A DNA stretch of 64,000 nucleotides from BCD1 sp942492125 (GCA_942492125.1 CALODM010000017.1:310001-374000), one strand, 5' to 3'; numbered from the stretch's first letter, positions 1 through 9,160 are shown. Notes: generated by a model from the letters alone, not told the origin. Numbers and translations: made by a program.

Positions 1-2
1 AT

Positions 3-1289
3 ACCTATTTCAGGATCACCAACGGCCTGGGAGAATCCTGTGTCATCAAAATCGATACCCGGTGCCCTACCAATTCCTGGCCGGGGGCCTATGATGACCA
101 GAAAATTGTCGGAAAAAATTTCGCTGACTTCACGGTGTATGCCATCACGGATGAAGGCAACAACAACGAATGTACAATCGATGATATAGACCAGGACTGG
201 CATGTTGGCGGAAATATCGTTGGGCCTACCAACAATACCATGGGTACCCGAAACAATGAAAATGTCACTTTTATCACCAATGATACCCCCCGCGGTGTGA
301 TCACTACGGCTGGAAACTACGGGATAAACACCCAAAACCCTGCCGCCAGATTACACGTTGACGGCGATGCTATCGTGGAAGAAACACTTGACGTAAACGG
401 TGTAGCCAGGATGAATTCCGGAGACGGCTCCGGCGACCCAACCTCAGGAGCATTGGTCGTAACAGGAGGCGCCGGGGTAAGTGAAAACATCAATGTCGGC
501 AATGATGCCAATGTCGGTAACGACCTTTCCGTCACCCAGGATGCCACCATCGGTCATGACCTTGCTGTCGGCAATAACGCTGCGGTAACCAACGACCTGG
601 ACGTCGGCAATGATGCGACGATCAACAACGACCTGACCGCCTTTGGACTGGCCAGAATGCTCAACAATACAAGTGCTACCAGTCCGACTACCGGAGCCCT
701 GGTGGTGCTCGGGGGTGCAGGTATTGGGGAAAACCTGGAGGTAGCGGAAAACGGTACTTTCGGAGGTATGCTTACTGTTGCCGCAAGCCCTGCCAACCAG
801 GTCTCGGTAAGTTCCGGATTTGCCGGTAATAGCATTACCTCAACAGGCAGTGACCTTTTTCTGAATACCGAGAGTACCAACTTACTCATCAATACCCAGG
901 CCGGCAATGGCAAGGTAGCCATCGGAACCGTCAACATCCCCAATAGTGTGATGGGAACAGATGTCAGCGCCTACAAACTCTTTGTGCAGGGAGGGATACT
1001 GACGGAAGAAGTACGCGTTCGTACGGATTGGGCGGACTATGTTTTCGATAAAAATTACCGATTGCGCCCATTGGCAGAAGTCAAAGCTTTTATCGAAAAA
1101 CACGGACATTTACCCGGTTCTCCATCTGCGGAAGAAATCCAGAACAAAGGTCTCGAACTATCAGAGAATGCTACCAGGCAACAGGAAAAAATTGAAGAAT
1201 TGTTCCTGTACATCATCAGTCTGGATGAAAAAATAAAAGCACTGGAAGCTGAGAATACAAGATTGAAAAAACTAGTAGAAAACAAATAA
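3..1289 (+). CDS. Tail-fibre-like surface protein with C-terminal coiled coil (5' end missing)
   Basis: The frame is open from the left edge, so the true start lies outside the window; 428 residues are visible. The middle part has two copies of a module of the form PTTGALVV-GGAGI-ENL, seen in phage tail and Bacteroidota fibre-like proteins, and a run of short VGNDA/NNDL repeats that suggests a beta-helical stalk. The last ~95 residues (DWADYVFDKNYRLRPLAEV, then GHLPGSPSAEEI, then a leucine/lysine-rich coiled coil) match a C-terminal block common at the end of Bacteroidota fibre-like proteins, where it probably drives trimerisation. There is no T9SS tail. It lies 22 bp upstream of the next gene and is probably co-transcribed with it. 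The role is inferred; attachment or surface display is likely. Confidence 0.75.
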   Translation, partial: TYFRITNGLGESCVIKIDTRCPTNSWPGAYDDQKIVGKNFADFTVYAITDEGNNNECTIDDIDQDWHVGGNIVGPTNNTMGTRNNENVTFITNDTPRGVITTAGNYGINTQNPAARLHVDGDAIVEETLDVNGVARMNSGDGSGDPTSGALVVTGGAGVSENINVGNDANVGNDLSVTQDATIGHDLAVGNNAAVTNDLDVGNDATINNDLTAFGLARMLNNTSATSPTTGALVVLGGAGIGENLEVAENGTFGGMLTVAASPANQVSVSSGFAGNSITSTGSDLFLNTESTNLLINTQAGNGKVAIGTVNIPNSVMGTDVSAYKLFVQGGILTEEVRVRTDWADYVFDKNYRLRPLAEVKAFIEKHGHLPGSPSAEEIQNKGLELSENATRQQEKIEELFLYIISLDEKIKALEAENTRLKKLVENK

Positions 1290-1311
1290 TTCACCTCAAA
1301 ACTGGAAAACG

Positions 1312-4140
1312 ATGAAATTCATTTCAAAAATCATAAAAGCCGGACTGGGGGTGAGTATTTTGATACTTGCCGGCGCCTTCTTCCTCAAGGAGAGCACAGG
1401 CGAAACTCCGGCACAGCAAGAACCTTACCTGGAAAAAAAACAGTCCAAGGAGGCCAGAGTTGCCGGCAGGTTCGAACAGGACTTCCTCATGATGAGGGAT
1501 CCCAAAACCAACACCGTACCTACCGAGAGACTCTTTGATGCCAGGGCTATTGCAGAAGAGAAACTGGCTTTAAAAGCAGCCGAATCTTTTCCCATTTACT
1601 GGGAAGAACGCGGACCAGACAATGTAGGGGGAAGAACCCGCGGGCTGATCTTCGACGCCAATGACCCAACCCAAAAAACCGTATGGGCTGCAGGCGTAGC
1701 AGGAGGACTTTGGAAAACCACCAATATCGATGCTTCCCCGCCGAACTGGACCAAAATAAACGACCTTTTTGAAAACATGGCCATCACCACCATCGCCCAG
1801 GATCCCGGTGATCCGGACATCTTATACTTCGGAACCGGAGAAGGGTTCTGGAATTTTGATGCCGTGGCAGGTCTGGGCATCTGGCAAAGTGTGGACGGCG
1901 GCGACACCTGGGATGTGCTCAACTTCACCCTGGGCAACGGTAATTTCTTCTGGGTAAACAAAATTCTTGTAGCAGCCAACGGAGATATTTATGCGGCCAC
2001 TTCAACCGGTGGTGTGCAGTTTTCAGACGATGGCGGTACCAGTTTTACCGCCATCCTGGCCAATGGCATCGACGGCGCCATCACCAGCCGTGTTGACGAT
2101 ATCGAAATTGCTGCCAATGGCGATATCTATGCCGGTTTGCGCAACGATGGTATTTTTAAACTTGCCGCCGGTGCGAGCAATTGGGTGAAACTGACCAATA
2201 GTCTGCCAACTTCCGGGTACGGCAGGGTTGAAATCACTTCAGCACCCAGTGATGCGCAAACCGTTTACGTAGCATTTGCCGATACGACTTCTGCCAATAA
2301 CGGTGGTTGCCTGGGGGTTTACCAATCGACCAACGGAGGTACCAACTGGACTGCCAAAACAGTTCCAGCCAATATCGGAGGACAATGCTGGTATGACTTC
2401 ATCATGGCAGTTGACCCCAACGATGACTCCAGGGTCTGGCTCGGCGGGGTTCGGCTTTTTGTATCCGACAATGACGGAGACACCTGGACACAGGCAGGTT
2501 ATGACCATGTGGATCATCATGCCATTGTTTACCGTCCCGGCAATTCAGATGAGATGATCCTCGGCAATGATGGCGGGGTGGAACGTTCGACCAATGGCAG
2601 CGCGGGAACCCCTTCCTTTAGCCCGAAAAACGACGGCTATAATGTGACTCAGTTTTATGCCATTGCCTTAAACCCAACCGCCGGATCCAATGAAATGATT
2701 GGCGGCACACAGGACAATGCCACACCGGTCTTCAGTGCTCCGGGATTAGGCTCCACCAACTGCGTGCTTTGCTGCTGTGACGGCGGCTGGGCTCATATTG
2801 ACGAAGATGATCCTTCCATTCAGATCGCTTCCACACAGAATGGTTCCTTCAGCCTTTCAACCGGAGGATCGGGAGGCGCATTCAACAATATTGTTCCCGG
2901 TGATGCAGATGCGCGGTTCTTTATCACGCCATCCGGTTATGACAGCGAGAGCAATGTATTGTACTTCAATGATGCGGTGGACACCTTTGGCCGTGTAGCA
3001 GATATTGCAGGGTCGAATACCCTATCTTTTGAGCCCGTTCCCGGATTTGGAGGTGCCCAGGTTTCGGCCTTTGCCATTTCTCCCAATACCAATGACCGGG
3101 TATTTATGGGATTATCCAATGGCAGGATTTTCATGGTAGATAATGCTGATGTAGCGGGTGGCATAACAGCGGTGAACCTGAATGCGCCGGCAGTAGGTTT
3201 TACTTCCTCCATTGCTGTAGAACCCGGCGATGATCTTCATCTCGTAATCACCTACAGCAATTACGGCGTTGTCAGCATTTGGGAAACCGTGGATGGTGGT
3301 ACAACCTGGCGCAATGTGGAAGGCAACTTACCGGATATGCCGGTACGTTGGGTGATGTTCCATCCCTTTGACCCTGAGCAGGCGCTGGTAGCTACTGAAC
3401 TCGGTGTCTGGAGCTGTTCCGACCTTACGGAAACAAATCCGGACTGGCAGCCTACCAATGGCTTTGGTCTGGCCAATGTAAGGGTGGATATGCTGGCCTA
3501 CCGGTCTTCAGATCATACGGTTGCCGCGGCCACACACGGACGCGGTGTTTTCACAGCGGATTACTTCAGTATGCTGGCCGATTGTCAGCCCAACCTGAAT
3601 TTATCGGGAGTAATTGCTCCGGGCATCTATACGGCCGAGCAAGTGCTGACAACAGACGGCACCGTGCAGGGAGCGACCGCAGTCATTCTTCAGGCTGGGG
3701 AAATGGTGGTAATGGAACCGAATTTCACGGCTGAGCGCGGCAGTGACTTCTGGGCCTTGATTTTACCTTGTGCTCCGGTGGGCAGTTTCACATCCGGTGA
3801 AGAGCAATACTACCTGAAAATGCCTGACGAATCGGGTGAGCCTTCGGAGGAGATCGAAGAAGAGGAAATAAGTAAAGAGCCCACTGCAAAAATCAAATGT
3901 TATCCGAACCCGGCAGAGACGTTTGCTACTGTGGAATTCGAACTGGATCAGCCGACAGATCTACGCATCGTCGTCATGAATGCCCGCGGACAATTGGTAG
4001 ATGTGCTGGCAGACGGACAATTCCAAGAGGGAACTCAAAAATTCCCGTGGGATACCAATGCGCTTGAGAGCGGACTGTATTTCGTGCAGGCGCAAATGGC
4101 GACCCATGCGGTAACGGAGAAAGTTTTTGTAGTGAAATAG
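1312..4140 (+). CDS. Secreted BNR/WD40-like repeat protein with T9SS type A sorting domain
   Basis: The protein has 942 residues. An N-terminal hydrophobic segment (about residues 5-25) acts as a signal peptide. The body carries repeated Asp-box/BNR-type motifs (GGLWKTTN, DGGDTWDVL, NGGTNWTAK, NDGDTWTQ, DGGTTWRNV) typical of sortilin/sialidase-like beta-propellers (VPS10/BNR superfamily). No catalytic sialidase site could be recognised. A Glu-rich linker precedes the last ~80 residues, which begin CYPNPAETF and end in a short basic tail (EKVFVVK): a T9SS type A sorting domain. The product is therefore predicted to be exported by T9SS and held on the surface or released. A clear terminator follows at 4211-4247. 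The substrate or partner is unknown. Confidence 0.85.
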   Translation: MKFISKIIKAGLGVSILILAGAFFLKESTGETPAQQEPYLEKKQSKEARVAGRFEQDFLMMRDPKTNTVPTERLFDARAIAEEKLALKAAESFPIYWEERGPDNVGGRTRGLIFDANDPTQKTVWAAGVAGGLWKTTNIDASPPNWTKINDLFENMAITTIAQDPGDPDILYFGTGEGFWNFDAVAGLGIWQSVDGGDTWDVLNFTLGNGNFFWVNKILVAANGDIYAATSTGGVQFSDDGGTSFTAILANGIDGAITSRVDDIEIAANGDIYAGLRNDGIFKLAAGASNWVKLTNSLPTSGYGRVEITSAPSDAQTVYVAFADTTSANNGGCLGVYQSTNGGTNWTAKTVPANIGGQCWYDFIMAVDPNDDSRVWLGGVRLFVSDNDGDTWTQAGYDHVDHHAIVYRPGNSDEMILGNDGGVERSTNGSAGTPSFSPKNDGYNVTQFYAIALNPTAGSNEMIGGTQDNATPVFSAPGLGSTNCVLCCCDGGWAHIDEDDPSIQIASTQNGSFSLSTGGSGGAFNNIVPGDADARFFITPSGYDSESNVLYFNDAVDTFGRVADIAGSNTLSFEPVPGFGGAQVSAFAISPNTNDRVFMGLSNGRIFMVDNADVAGGITAVNLNAPAVGFTSSIAVEPGDDLHLVITYSNYGVVSIWETVDGGTTWRNVEGNLPDMPVRWVMFHPFDPEQALVATELGVWSCSDLTETNPDWQPTNGFGLANVRVDMLAYRSSDHTVAAATHGRGVFTADYFSMLADCQPNLNLSGVIAPGIYTAEQVLTTDGTVQGATAVILQAGEMVVMEPNFTAERGSDFWALILPCAPVGSFTSGEEQYYLKMPDESGEPSEEIEEEEISKEPTAKIKCYPNPAETFATVEFELDQPTDLRIVVMNARGQLVDVLADGQFQEGTQKFPWDTNALESGLYFVQAQMATHAVTEKVFVVK

Positions 4141-4210
4141 ATTAATCCGGTCGACGACGGACGGACGACGGCTGGCGGTTTTATATTTTTTACGTTAAAA
4201 AGTATAGTTT

Positions 4211-4247
4211 TCCCGGATTTTACCTGATGGTAGAATTCGGGATTTTT
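4211..4247 (+). terminator. Rho-independent terminator of the BNR-like gene
   Basis: A 14-bp stem (4211-4224 with 4229-4242, two G-U pairs) and a four-base loop are followed directly by five T. It lies 70 bp after the stop of the BNR-like gene and fits as its transcription end. Confidence 0.7.
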
Positions 4248-4290
4248 AATTTTCCCCCATTACATTTTGTTAAATATTAATGGATAGTTA

Positions 4291-4443
4291 GAGCATGTTT
4301 AAATTTATCGCGCACTGAAGATCAATAGTTTAGGGTTTTGGCTAAACAATATTTCAGGCGTTTGGCGGGTCAAATAACTTAAATATTGTAACGCCAAGTT
4401 CTTAAAATATTGGTTTTCAGAAGTTAGAAATTTAAACATGCTC
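4291..4443. mobile_element. MITE-like element with 16-bp terminal inverted repeats and TTA duplication
   Basis: The sequence GAGCATGTTTAAATTT at 4291-4306 recurs as its exact reverse complement at 4428-4443. The 153-bp unit is flanked on both sides by TTA (4288-4290 and 4444-4446), which looks like a 3-bp target duplication. The interior encodes nothing and contains a second, shorter inverted match (CAATATTT / AAATATTG). IS5-family members of the IS1031 type duplicate TNA, so a non-autonomous derivative of such an element is the best guess; the family is inferred from the ends only. Confidence 0.65.
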
Positions 4444-4500
4444 TTAATCTCTATTACACTGAAGCGTTTCATAAGCAACTAAATCAAAAATTATTTAGCA

Positions 4501-4822
4501 ATGAAAACAACGCTAATCGGCCTTCTCTTAACGATTTCAACCATTTCCTTTTCACAAACAAAGCAGTTTTTCAACAGGACTATCGGTGTTGATTTATTAC
4601 CCATGATCTTGATTATTGGAGATGGAGGTTCCGAATACAACGATGATACGGCAAAATCTTGAATGGGAAATAGGGGAAAAGAAAAAGAATGAAAAAATAT
4701 TAATGTTGGTGGGAAAATATGTATTGGGATGTAAAATGGGTGAAGTGGATAATATTTTTCTGTGGTGTATGGTTATAAAATTATCAAAAAGAATCTATAA
4801 TATTTTTAGGATTGTGTTTTAG
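4501..4822 (+). pseudogene. Remnant of a small exported protein
   Basis: An ATG at 4501 opens a 53-codon frame with a good signal peptide (MKTTLIGLLLTISTISFSQT) and stops at 4662. Reading continues in another frame to 4822 with plausible beta-strand-like sequence (ILMLVGKYVLGCKMGEVDN), so the locus looks like the 5' end of an exported or outer-membrane protein that has lost its frame. The following 150 bp to 4974 hold no recognisable gene. It sits just behind the MITE-like element. It is not assigned to a family. Confidence 0.35.
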
Positions 4823-4974
4823 GTTCTCTTGGGTTTTGTTCGTGTTGGTTGGGTCCCTTTGGAATATTTAGATACTTCAATGGTCTACCAGGAAGCTAGC
4901 TTGCCGAGGCTGGATTTTAATGCCTTGAAGTTGATAAATGATTTTTCAGTGAGGATAAGGTTTTAAACTATCCT

Positions 4975-6453
4975 TTATCGAACAATCAATTTTTTTATGC
5001 CCAAAATCCCCTCATCATTTCTCAAAACTAAAAAGTACACATTTGGGGTCATAGGATTAATTAATTCAACCCGTTTTTGGTCAGTAGGAAATACTGACCA
5101 ATCAATTAATTCTCCATTCGCAGAATATACATTCAATCTAATATTTTTATATTTAGTCAAAATATTCGAATCAATTTCTATTATTACCTTACTACCCAGA
5201 TGGCTTGGATTAGGATATAATTTAAAACAGACTTCAGCGTTTAAATCATTTAATTGATCAATGAGTAAAACTTCAAAGATCGTATCTATAACACATCCAA
5301 GATTATCTTCAATTTGAAACGGATATGTTCCTGGCATTAGATCTTCTATAAGCAGATTAGGTAATTCCATCCCATCAAGAAACAAGGAATAAGGAGCCAC
5401 CCCTCCGGAGATAGAATCAATAGAAATACTTCCGCTTTGATTTTCAGATTGATAATTTTCTACTTCGGCCAAAAACGACAGTTGAGGAGGTGTTGTTACG
5501 GCAAAACCAAGGGTATCCGTACAACCAACCGAATCAACAATTGAAATGTAGTAATTACCCGCTCCAAGGCTCTCGAAATAACCAGTGGCATTGGTAACGG
5601 GTGAGGAAAGCATATTTGATGACAAAACATAATCAAATGGCGAAATTCCATTCACAGCAGTCAGGTTTATTTCCCCGGTTGTATCTCCAAAACACTTTAA
5701 TTGATCAAAAAGGCTATCTGTCTGAAGGCCAAAACTGCCTGCTTCGTAAGCTCCCAGATCAATTTGCCCTTCCTGAATACGAGGCTCTCCATCCAGATCA
5801 AACTCCGGAAGGTCATCAAGAAAAACTCCTGCATTGATAAAAGGAGAACAAGACAGCAACCTTAAATCCCCCTGTGCCGAATCCCGAAACATCGGATCAA
5901 TAGCAAAATAATTCTGAAAGGTTTCACAAGCTTCTTCACCTCCCGGCAAATTGCATTCTTCAACACTGATGAGGCAGTGGTCAAGTTTGTAGTTATAAAC
6001 ACTGAGATCATTGGGGTTCCCATTATAAAGTAACTGCCAAAAAGGTATATCTGGCTCCCATAAAATTGAGTTTCGAAGAAATATCTCATTTGTGTAAATT
6101 ACACTGTCCGGTACTTCTGCCACATACCCTTTTGAAAAAGGAAGCAAGCCATTATCATAAAACGTACAATTAACCAATGAATCTAAAATAGCTGTTTCCC
6201 AAGTGGTACATAATTGAGAAATAGCTCCTTTGTTCTTTGTGAAAACTACATTTTCAAATTTTACATGATACAATTTATTTGTAATTAAATTATCATTGGG
6301 TGTCGATAATTCCATTTGAATGGCCCCTCCTATATCATCGAGCCCATAATTTTCCTCAAAAAATACAGTTGGAAATATTAATGTTGCCATCATAACCAGC
6401 CCCTCGTGATAATATTTTAATACCGCCTCCTCTATCAGAAGACCTGTTACCAA
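4975..6453 (-). CDS. Beta-helix/SprB-repeat T9SS protein, 3' part of frameshifted gene
   Basis: This is the downstream part of one gene with 6356-8131. In-frame homology begins near 6357; the residues before that are an out-of-frame artefact. After the last beta-helix coils (CTFYDNG, then LRLLSCSPFINAG) comes a LDGEPRIQEGQIDLGAYE block typical of choice-of-anchor Q proteins. Then follow two SprB-like repeats (LKCFGDTTGEINL..., GSISIDSISGGVAPYSLF) and a T9SS type A sorting domain starting LYPNPSHLGS and ending KKLIVR. The break lies in a T6 run (minus strand; + positions 6358-6363): removing one T restores the coil as ...NCIFEENYGLDDIGGAI, which matches the neighbouring coils CSFIGNRSSDRGGGI and CTFSGNRTVFGAGGG. 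Confidence 0.75.
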   Translation of the reverse strand: MVTGLLIEEAVLKYYHEGLVMMATLIFPTVFFEENYGLDDIGGAIQMELSTPNDNLITNKLYHVKFENVVFTKNKGAISQLCTTWETAILDSLVNCTFYDNGLLPFSKGYVAEVPDSVIYTNEIFLRNSILWEPDIPFWQLLYNGNPNDLSVYNYKLDHCLISVEECNLPGGEEACETFQNYFAIDPMFRDSAQGDLRLLSCSPFINAGVFLDDLPEFDLDGEPRIQEGQIDLGAYEAGSFGLQTDSLFDQLKCFGDTTGEINLTAVNGISPFDYVLSSNMLSSPVTNATGYFESLGAGNYYISIVDSVGCTDTLGFAVTTPPQLSFLAEVENYQSENQSGSISIDSISGGVAPYSLFLDGMELPNLLIEDLMPGTYPFQIEDNLGCVIDTIFEVLLIDQLNDLNAEVCFKLYPNPSHLGSKVIIEIDSNILTKYKNIRLNVYSANGELIDWSVFPTDQKRVELINPMTPNVYFLVLRNDEGILGIKKLIVR

Positions 6454-8131
6454 TAAAACTACATTTATCTATTTTCAAATCAAGATATAAAGGATCGTGA
6501 GAAGATATAAGGAATCCGCCTCCTGCGCCAAAAACGGTTCTGTTCCCTGAAAAGGTACAATCATAAAAACAGGCCTCCACATTCCCGGTTTCGAAAGCAT
6601 GAATAATTCCCACAGCCCCGGCATCAGCGGAACTTCGATTATTCAGGAAATCCGTATCCCACACGATAAACCGGGTTGAAATGTGCCCATTAAATAATCC
6701 AATGGCTCCACTATCCCCAAAATTTACAATATTATTTTCAAAAAGAGACCCGGAAATAAACCAGTCGGAAAAATCGTTATAATCATAAATAGCTCCCCCG
6801 CCTCCCATATTGACAATATTGCCAACAAACTCAACCGAATCCAGCTCAAAGCGCAAGGCTGTATTTAGATCGGGAATATAAAGAGCTCCTCCCCACCAGG
6901 TCGATTCATTTTGAGAAATAGTGGAATGGTAAAAACACATCCGGGTCGGAGTTGTATAGTCATTTACAAAAGCCAAAGCCCCACCGTAGAGTGCCTTATT
7001 ATTAGAAATGTTACAGTTGTTGAAAATGATGTTCACCGTATCTGTTGAGGGAACAGAAGCATCAAACAAAACCGCCCCGCCATTTTCGGAAAAGGGATAA
7101 CCTGCTTCTCCTCCATAACCATTTCCACCTACGATCTGAATACCATCCAAAGTTGCAAAATGATACACATCCTCCAAATACAATACGTGATAAGTATTGT
7201 CCTCCGGATCACCTGCCACCCCAATATCTCCACTCAATATGACAGGATTAGCCAAAGGGTCACGCTGGGTAAAATATTCCTCCACACCTTCAAAACCGCC
7301 ATAAATGCTCACCCTATCCTTAACCACAAAAGATCGCTCGCGGCCACTATCGGGCGGCAAGGTATAGGTTCCTTCGGCCACCCATAATACATCCCCGGGA
7401 AAAGCCCCATCCAATGCATCTTCCAACCGCTGATAGGCATTTTCCCAACTGCTGCCATCTTGTGTTCCGCCTACCACATCCTTATTCACAAAAATTATAT
7501 TATTATAATCACAATCCGACCCGACAAGGTTGGCGTTGCAATACCAGACCAAATTATTCACTGTCAGGGATTTGAGACTGTAGCTAATTTCATCTGCCGG
7601 ATCATAATTATTAAACAACGGATAAAAAGGGTGAAAAATATCCCCCACCCCCATGTACCAAAAAGAATTAACCGTTAAGGTATAAGGACCAGTTACATAA
7701 AACGTAAGTTGTTTGCCGGGCGCTCCAAGAAAACCGCTCGTAAAATCCGCCACATGACTGAATTCCACATTTTGAAAACTATCCGGATAACTGCTGTCCA
7801 ACCGCACCGGCACCTGAAAGTTCTCCATCGCACCATAATCATACATCAACCTTTCATTGGTACAATCATCAAGGGACAGGAGGTAAAAAACTTTATCTGC
7901 TGTCATGCGCAAGTAGAGAACTTCCTCCACTTCATCCTTCAACACTGCTACATAAGTGTATTCGCACATTTGATATTTCTGCCCATAAGAATAATGAATA
8001 TCTTGTTGCACACCAAACAGTCCGGTTGCCCGAACAATCCATTCGGCCTGGGAGTTTATGGGGGGTAAGGGAGAAATGCAAAATCCAGAACTAAATGTGA
8101 ACATTAATAGAAATGGTAGAAAATATCTCAT
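6356..8131 (-). CDS. Parallel beta-helix (choice-of-anchor) exported protein, 5' part of frameshifted gene
   Basis: The chosen start at 8131 gives a signal peptide immediately (MRYFLPFLLMFTFSSGFC); an upstream in-frame ATG at 8161 would put ten extra residues before it. The first ~190 residues form a jelly-roll-like domain without a firm assignment. From about residue 205 there is a pectinase-like/Pmp-like beta-helix beginning IIFVNKDVVGGTQDGSSWEN, with the usual W-V-A-EGTY strand and GGF turn. Repeated coils of the type CxFxxNxxxxGGAI or GGGF follow. The frame stops at 6356-6358 inside a T run, and the protein continues in the overlapping fragment 4975-6453, which carries the T9SS tail. Joined length would be about 1050 residues. 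Probable surface adhesin; no catalytic residues are evident. Confidence 0.75.
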   Translation of the reverse strand: MRYFLPFLLMFTFSSGFCISPLPPINSQAEWIVRATGLFGVQQDIHYSYGQKYQMCEYTYVAVLKDEVEEVLYLRMTADKVFYLLSLDDCTNERLMYDYGAMENFQVPVRLDSSYPDSFQNVEFSHVADFTSGFLGAPGKQLTFYVTGPYTLTVNSFWYMGVGDIFHPFYPLFNNYDPADEISYSLKSLTVNNLVWYCNANLVGSDCDYNNIIFVNKDVVGGTQDGSSWENAYQRLEDALDGAFPGDVLWVAEGTYTLPPDSGRERSFVVKDRVSIYGGFEGVEEYFTQRDPLANPVILSGDIGVAGDPEDNTYHVLYLEDVYHFATLDGIQIVGGNGYGGEAGYPFSENGGAVLFDASVPSTDTVNIIFNNCNISNNKALYGGALAFVNDYTTPTRMCFYHSTISQNESTWWGGALYIPDLNTALRFELDSVEFVGNIVNMGGGGAIYDYNDFSDWFISGSLFENNIVNFGDSGAIGLFNGHISTRFIVWDTDFLNNRSSADAGAVGIIHAFETGNVEACFYDCTFSGNRTVFGAGGGFLISSHDPLYLDLKIDKCSFIGNRSSDRGGGIKILSRGAGYDGNINISNCIF

Positions 8132-8159
8132 AGGGTTATTTTTTATCGAAACCAAAAAC

Positions 8160-8200
8160 AATGGAAGCTCCGATTACCCGGATATATCAGAGCTTCCATT
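8160..8200 (-). terminator. Hairpin terminator after the orphan T9SS-tail gene
   Basis: A perfect 11-bp stem (8160-8170 with 8190-8200) is followed on the minus strand by a T-rich stretch. It separates the 8224-8604 gene from the beta-helix gene behind it on the same strand. Confidence 0.55.
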
Positions 8201-8223
8201 CCATTATTACAAAATTAAACAAT

Positions 8224-8604
8224 TTACATTTTTATCAATGCACCTGTTTGTACCTGTTCATCGGTAAAAACAGTGTAATATATTTTACCGACATGCAAAA
8301 ATGAGACTGTACTAGCCGGTATTTCAATATCGTTTTCTCCTATTATAAGGTTTTCAAAATCAAGCATTACATTTTGACCAAATTCATCCTGTAAAAGAAT
8401 ACTGACCTCTTTCAATTCTTTCAAATCTATTTTAATATGAAGATTCCCTGTTTCGGAGAAGGGATTTCCGTAGGCTTCCTTGATAACAAAATCCCGGATA
8501 TTGGATTTTTGATAATCAACCAGGAAACTTGTCATTTCCCGTTTTATTCCTCCAGCCACGACTACCAGATCTGCTATATCATCTGCCCCTCCGAAACTTA
8601 CCAT
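8224..8604 (-). CDS. Orphan T9SS sorting-domain protein (probable truncated gene)
   Basis: Residues ~45-126 (GNPFSETGNLHIKIDL to TGALIKM) read as a T9SS type A sorting domain: an NPFS entry, alternating strands, a central glycine turn (DEFGQNV) and a final basic strand. The first ~44 residues have no signal peptide and no recognisable domain, so as it stands the protein could not reach T9SS. Upstream on the same strand is the divergent TfoX-like gene, which leaves no room for a large N-terminal domain. The likeliest explanation is a relic tail of a deleted T9SS substrate; a short unknown protein is the alternative. Confidence 0.5.
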   Translation of the reverse strand: MVSFGGADDIADLVVVAGGIKREMTSFLVDYQKSNIRDFVIKEAYGNPFSETGNLHIKIDLKELKEVSILLQDEFGQNVMLDFENLIIGENDIEIPASTVSFLHVGKIYYTVFTDEQVQTGALIKM

Positions 8605-8632
8605 TCCTGTTAAATTTTTTAAAAATTTCCCT

Positions 8633-8640
8633 TATTTTTG
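8633..8640 (+). promoter_or_regulatory. Candidate Bacteroidota -7 box for the TfoX-like gene
   Basis: TATTTTTG matches the Bacteroidota -7 consensus TAnnTTTG and lies about 40 bp before the ATG at 8682. No clear -33 TTG is visible, so this is a weak call. Confidence 0.3.
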
Positions 8641-8681
8641 AAAAATTATTACTAATAAAAGAATCATCGAAATCCTCACTC

Positions 8682-9029
8682 ATGGCCTACGACGAACATC
8701 TCGCAGACCGCATCCGCAGCATCCTCGACGACAAGAACATCAATTATTTCGGCAAAAAAATGTTTGGCGGCATCGCTTTCATGGTTGACGACAAAATGTG
8801 CGTCGGCATAGTAAAAAATGACCTCATGGCCAGAGTCGGACCTGAAAAATATGAGGAAGCTCTGGAGAAAGACGGCTGTAATGAAATGAACTTCACCGGC
8901 CGGCCAATGAAAGGATCCGTTTACATTGAACCCCATGCTATTGACATGGACGACGATCTCGAATATTGGGTACAACTTTGCCTGGACTTCAATCCATTGG
9001 CCAAATCTTCAAAGAAAAAGAAAAAGTAA
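8682..9029 (+). CDS. TfoX/Sxy N-terminal domain family protein
   Basis: This 115-residue protein matches the stand-alone TfoX N-terminal domain family: MAYDEHLADRIRSIL, then KKMFGGIAFMVDDKM, and GRPMKGSVYIEP. The KMFGG-F-V core is the family hallmark. It ends in a lysine-rich tail. The frame is open further upstream to 8529, but that part runs through the promoter-like box and has no homology-like sequence, so the ATG at 8682 is preferred. Stand-alone TfoX-N proteins are widespread in Bacteroidota; in gammaproteobacteria Sxy/TfoX promotes competence, but the role here is unknown. It is transcribed alone, convergent with the secreted ATP-binding protein gene. Confidence 0.85.
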   Translation: MAYDEHLADRIRSILDDKNINYFGKKMFGGIAFMVDDKMCVGIVKNDLMARVGPEKYEEALEKDGCNEMNFTGRPMKGSVYIEPHAIDMDDDLEYWVQLCLDFNPLAKSSKKKKK

Positions 9030-9056
9030 GGGGCAAAGGACCGAGGACCGCTAATT

Positions 9057-9102
9057 GGTTGCTGGTTGCTGGTTGCTGGTTGCTGGTTGCTGGTTGCTGG
9101 TT
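9057..9102. repeat. Heptanucleotide tandem repeat (GCTGGTT, ~6.6 copies)
   Basis: Six perfect copies of GCTGGTT (9061-9102) are preceded by a partial copy. The array lies in the gap between the convergent TfoX-like gene and the secreted ATP-binding protein gene, so a coding role is unlikely. Confidence 0.9.
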
Positions 9103-9138
9103 AAAAGAATTCAATCTTCCCTATTTTACCAACTGCAA

Positions 9139-9160
9139 ACTGGTACTGGTACTGGTACTG
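9139..9160. repeat. Hexanucleotide tandem repeat (ACTGGT, ~3.7 copies)
   Basis: Three full and one partial copy of ACTGGT lie 36 bp beyond the heptanucleotide array in the same gap. The shared CTGGT core suggests slippage-prone sequence. Confidence 0.85.
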
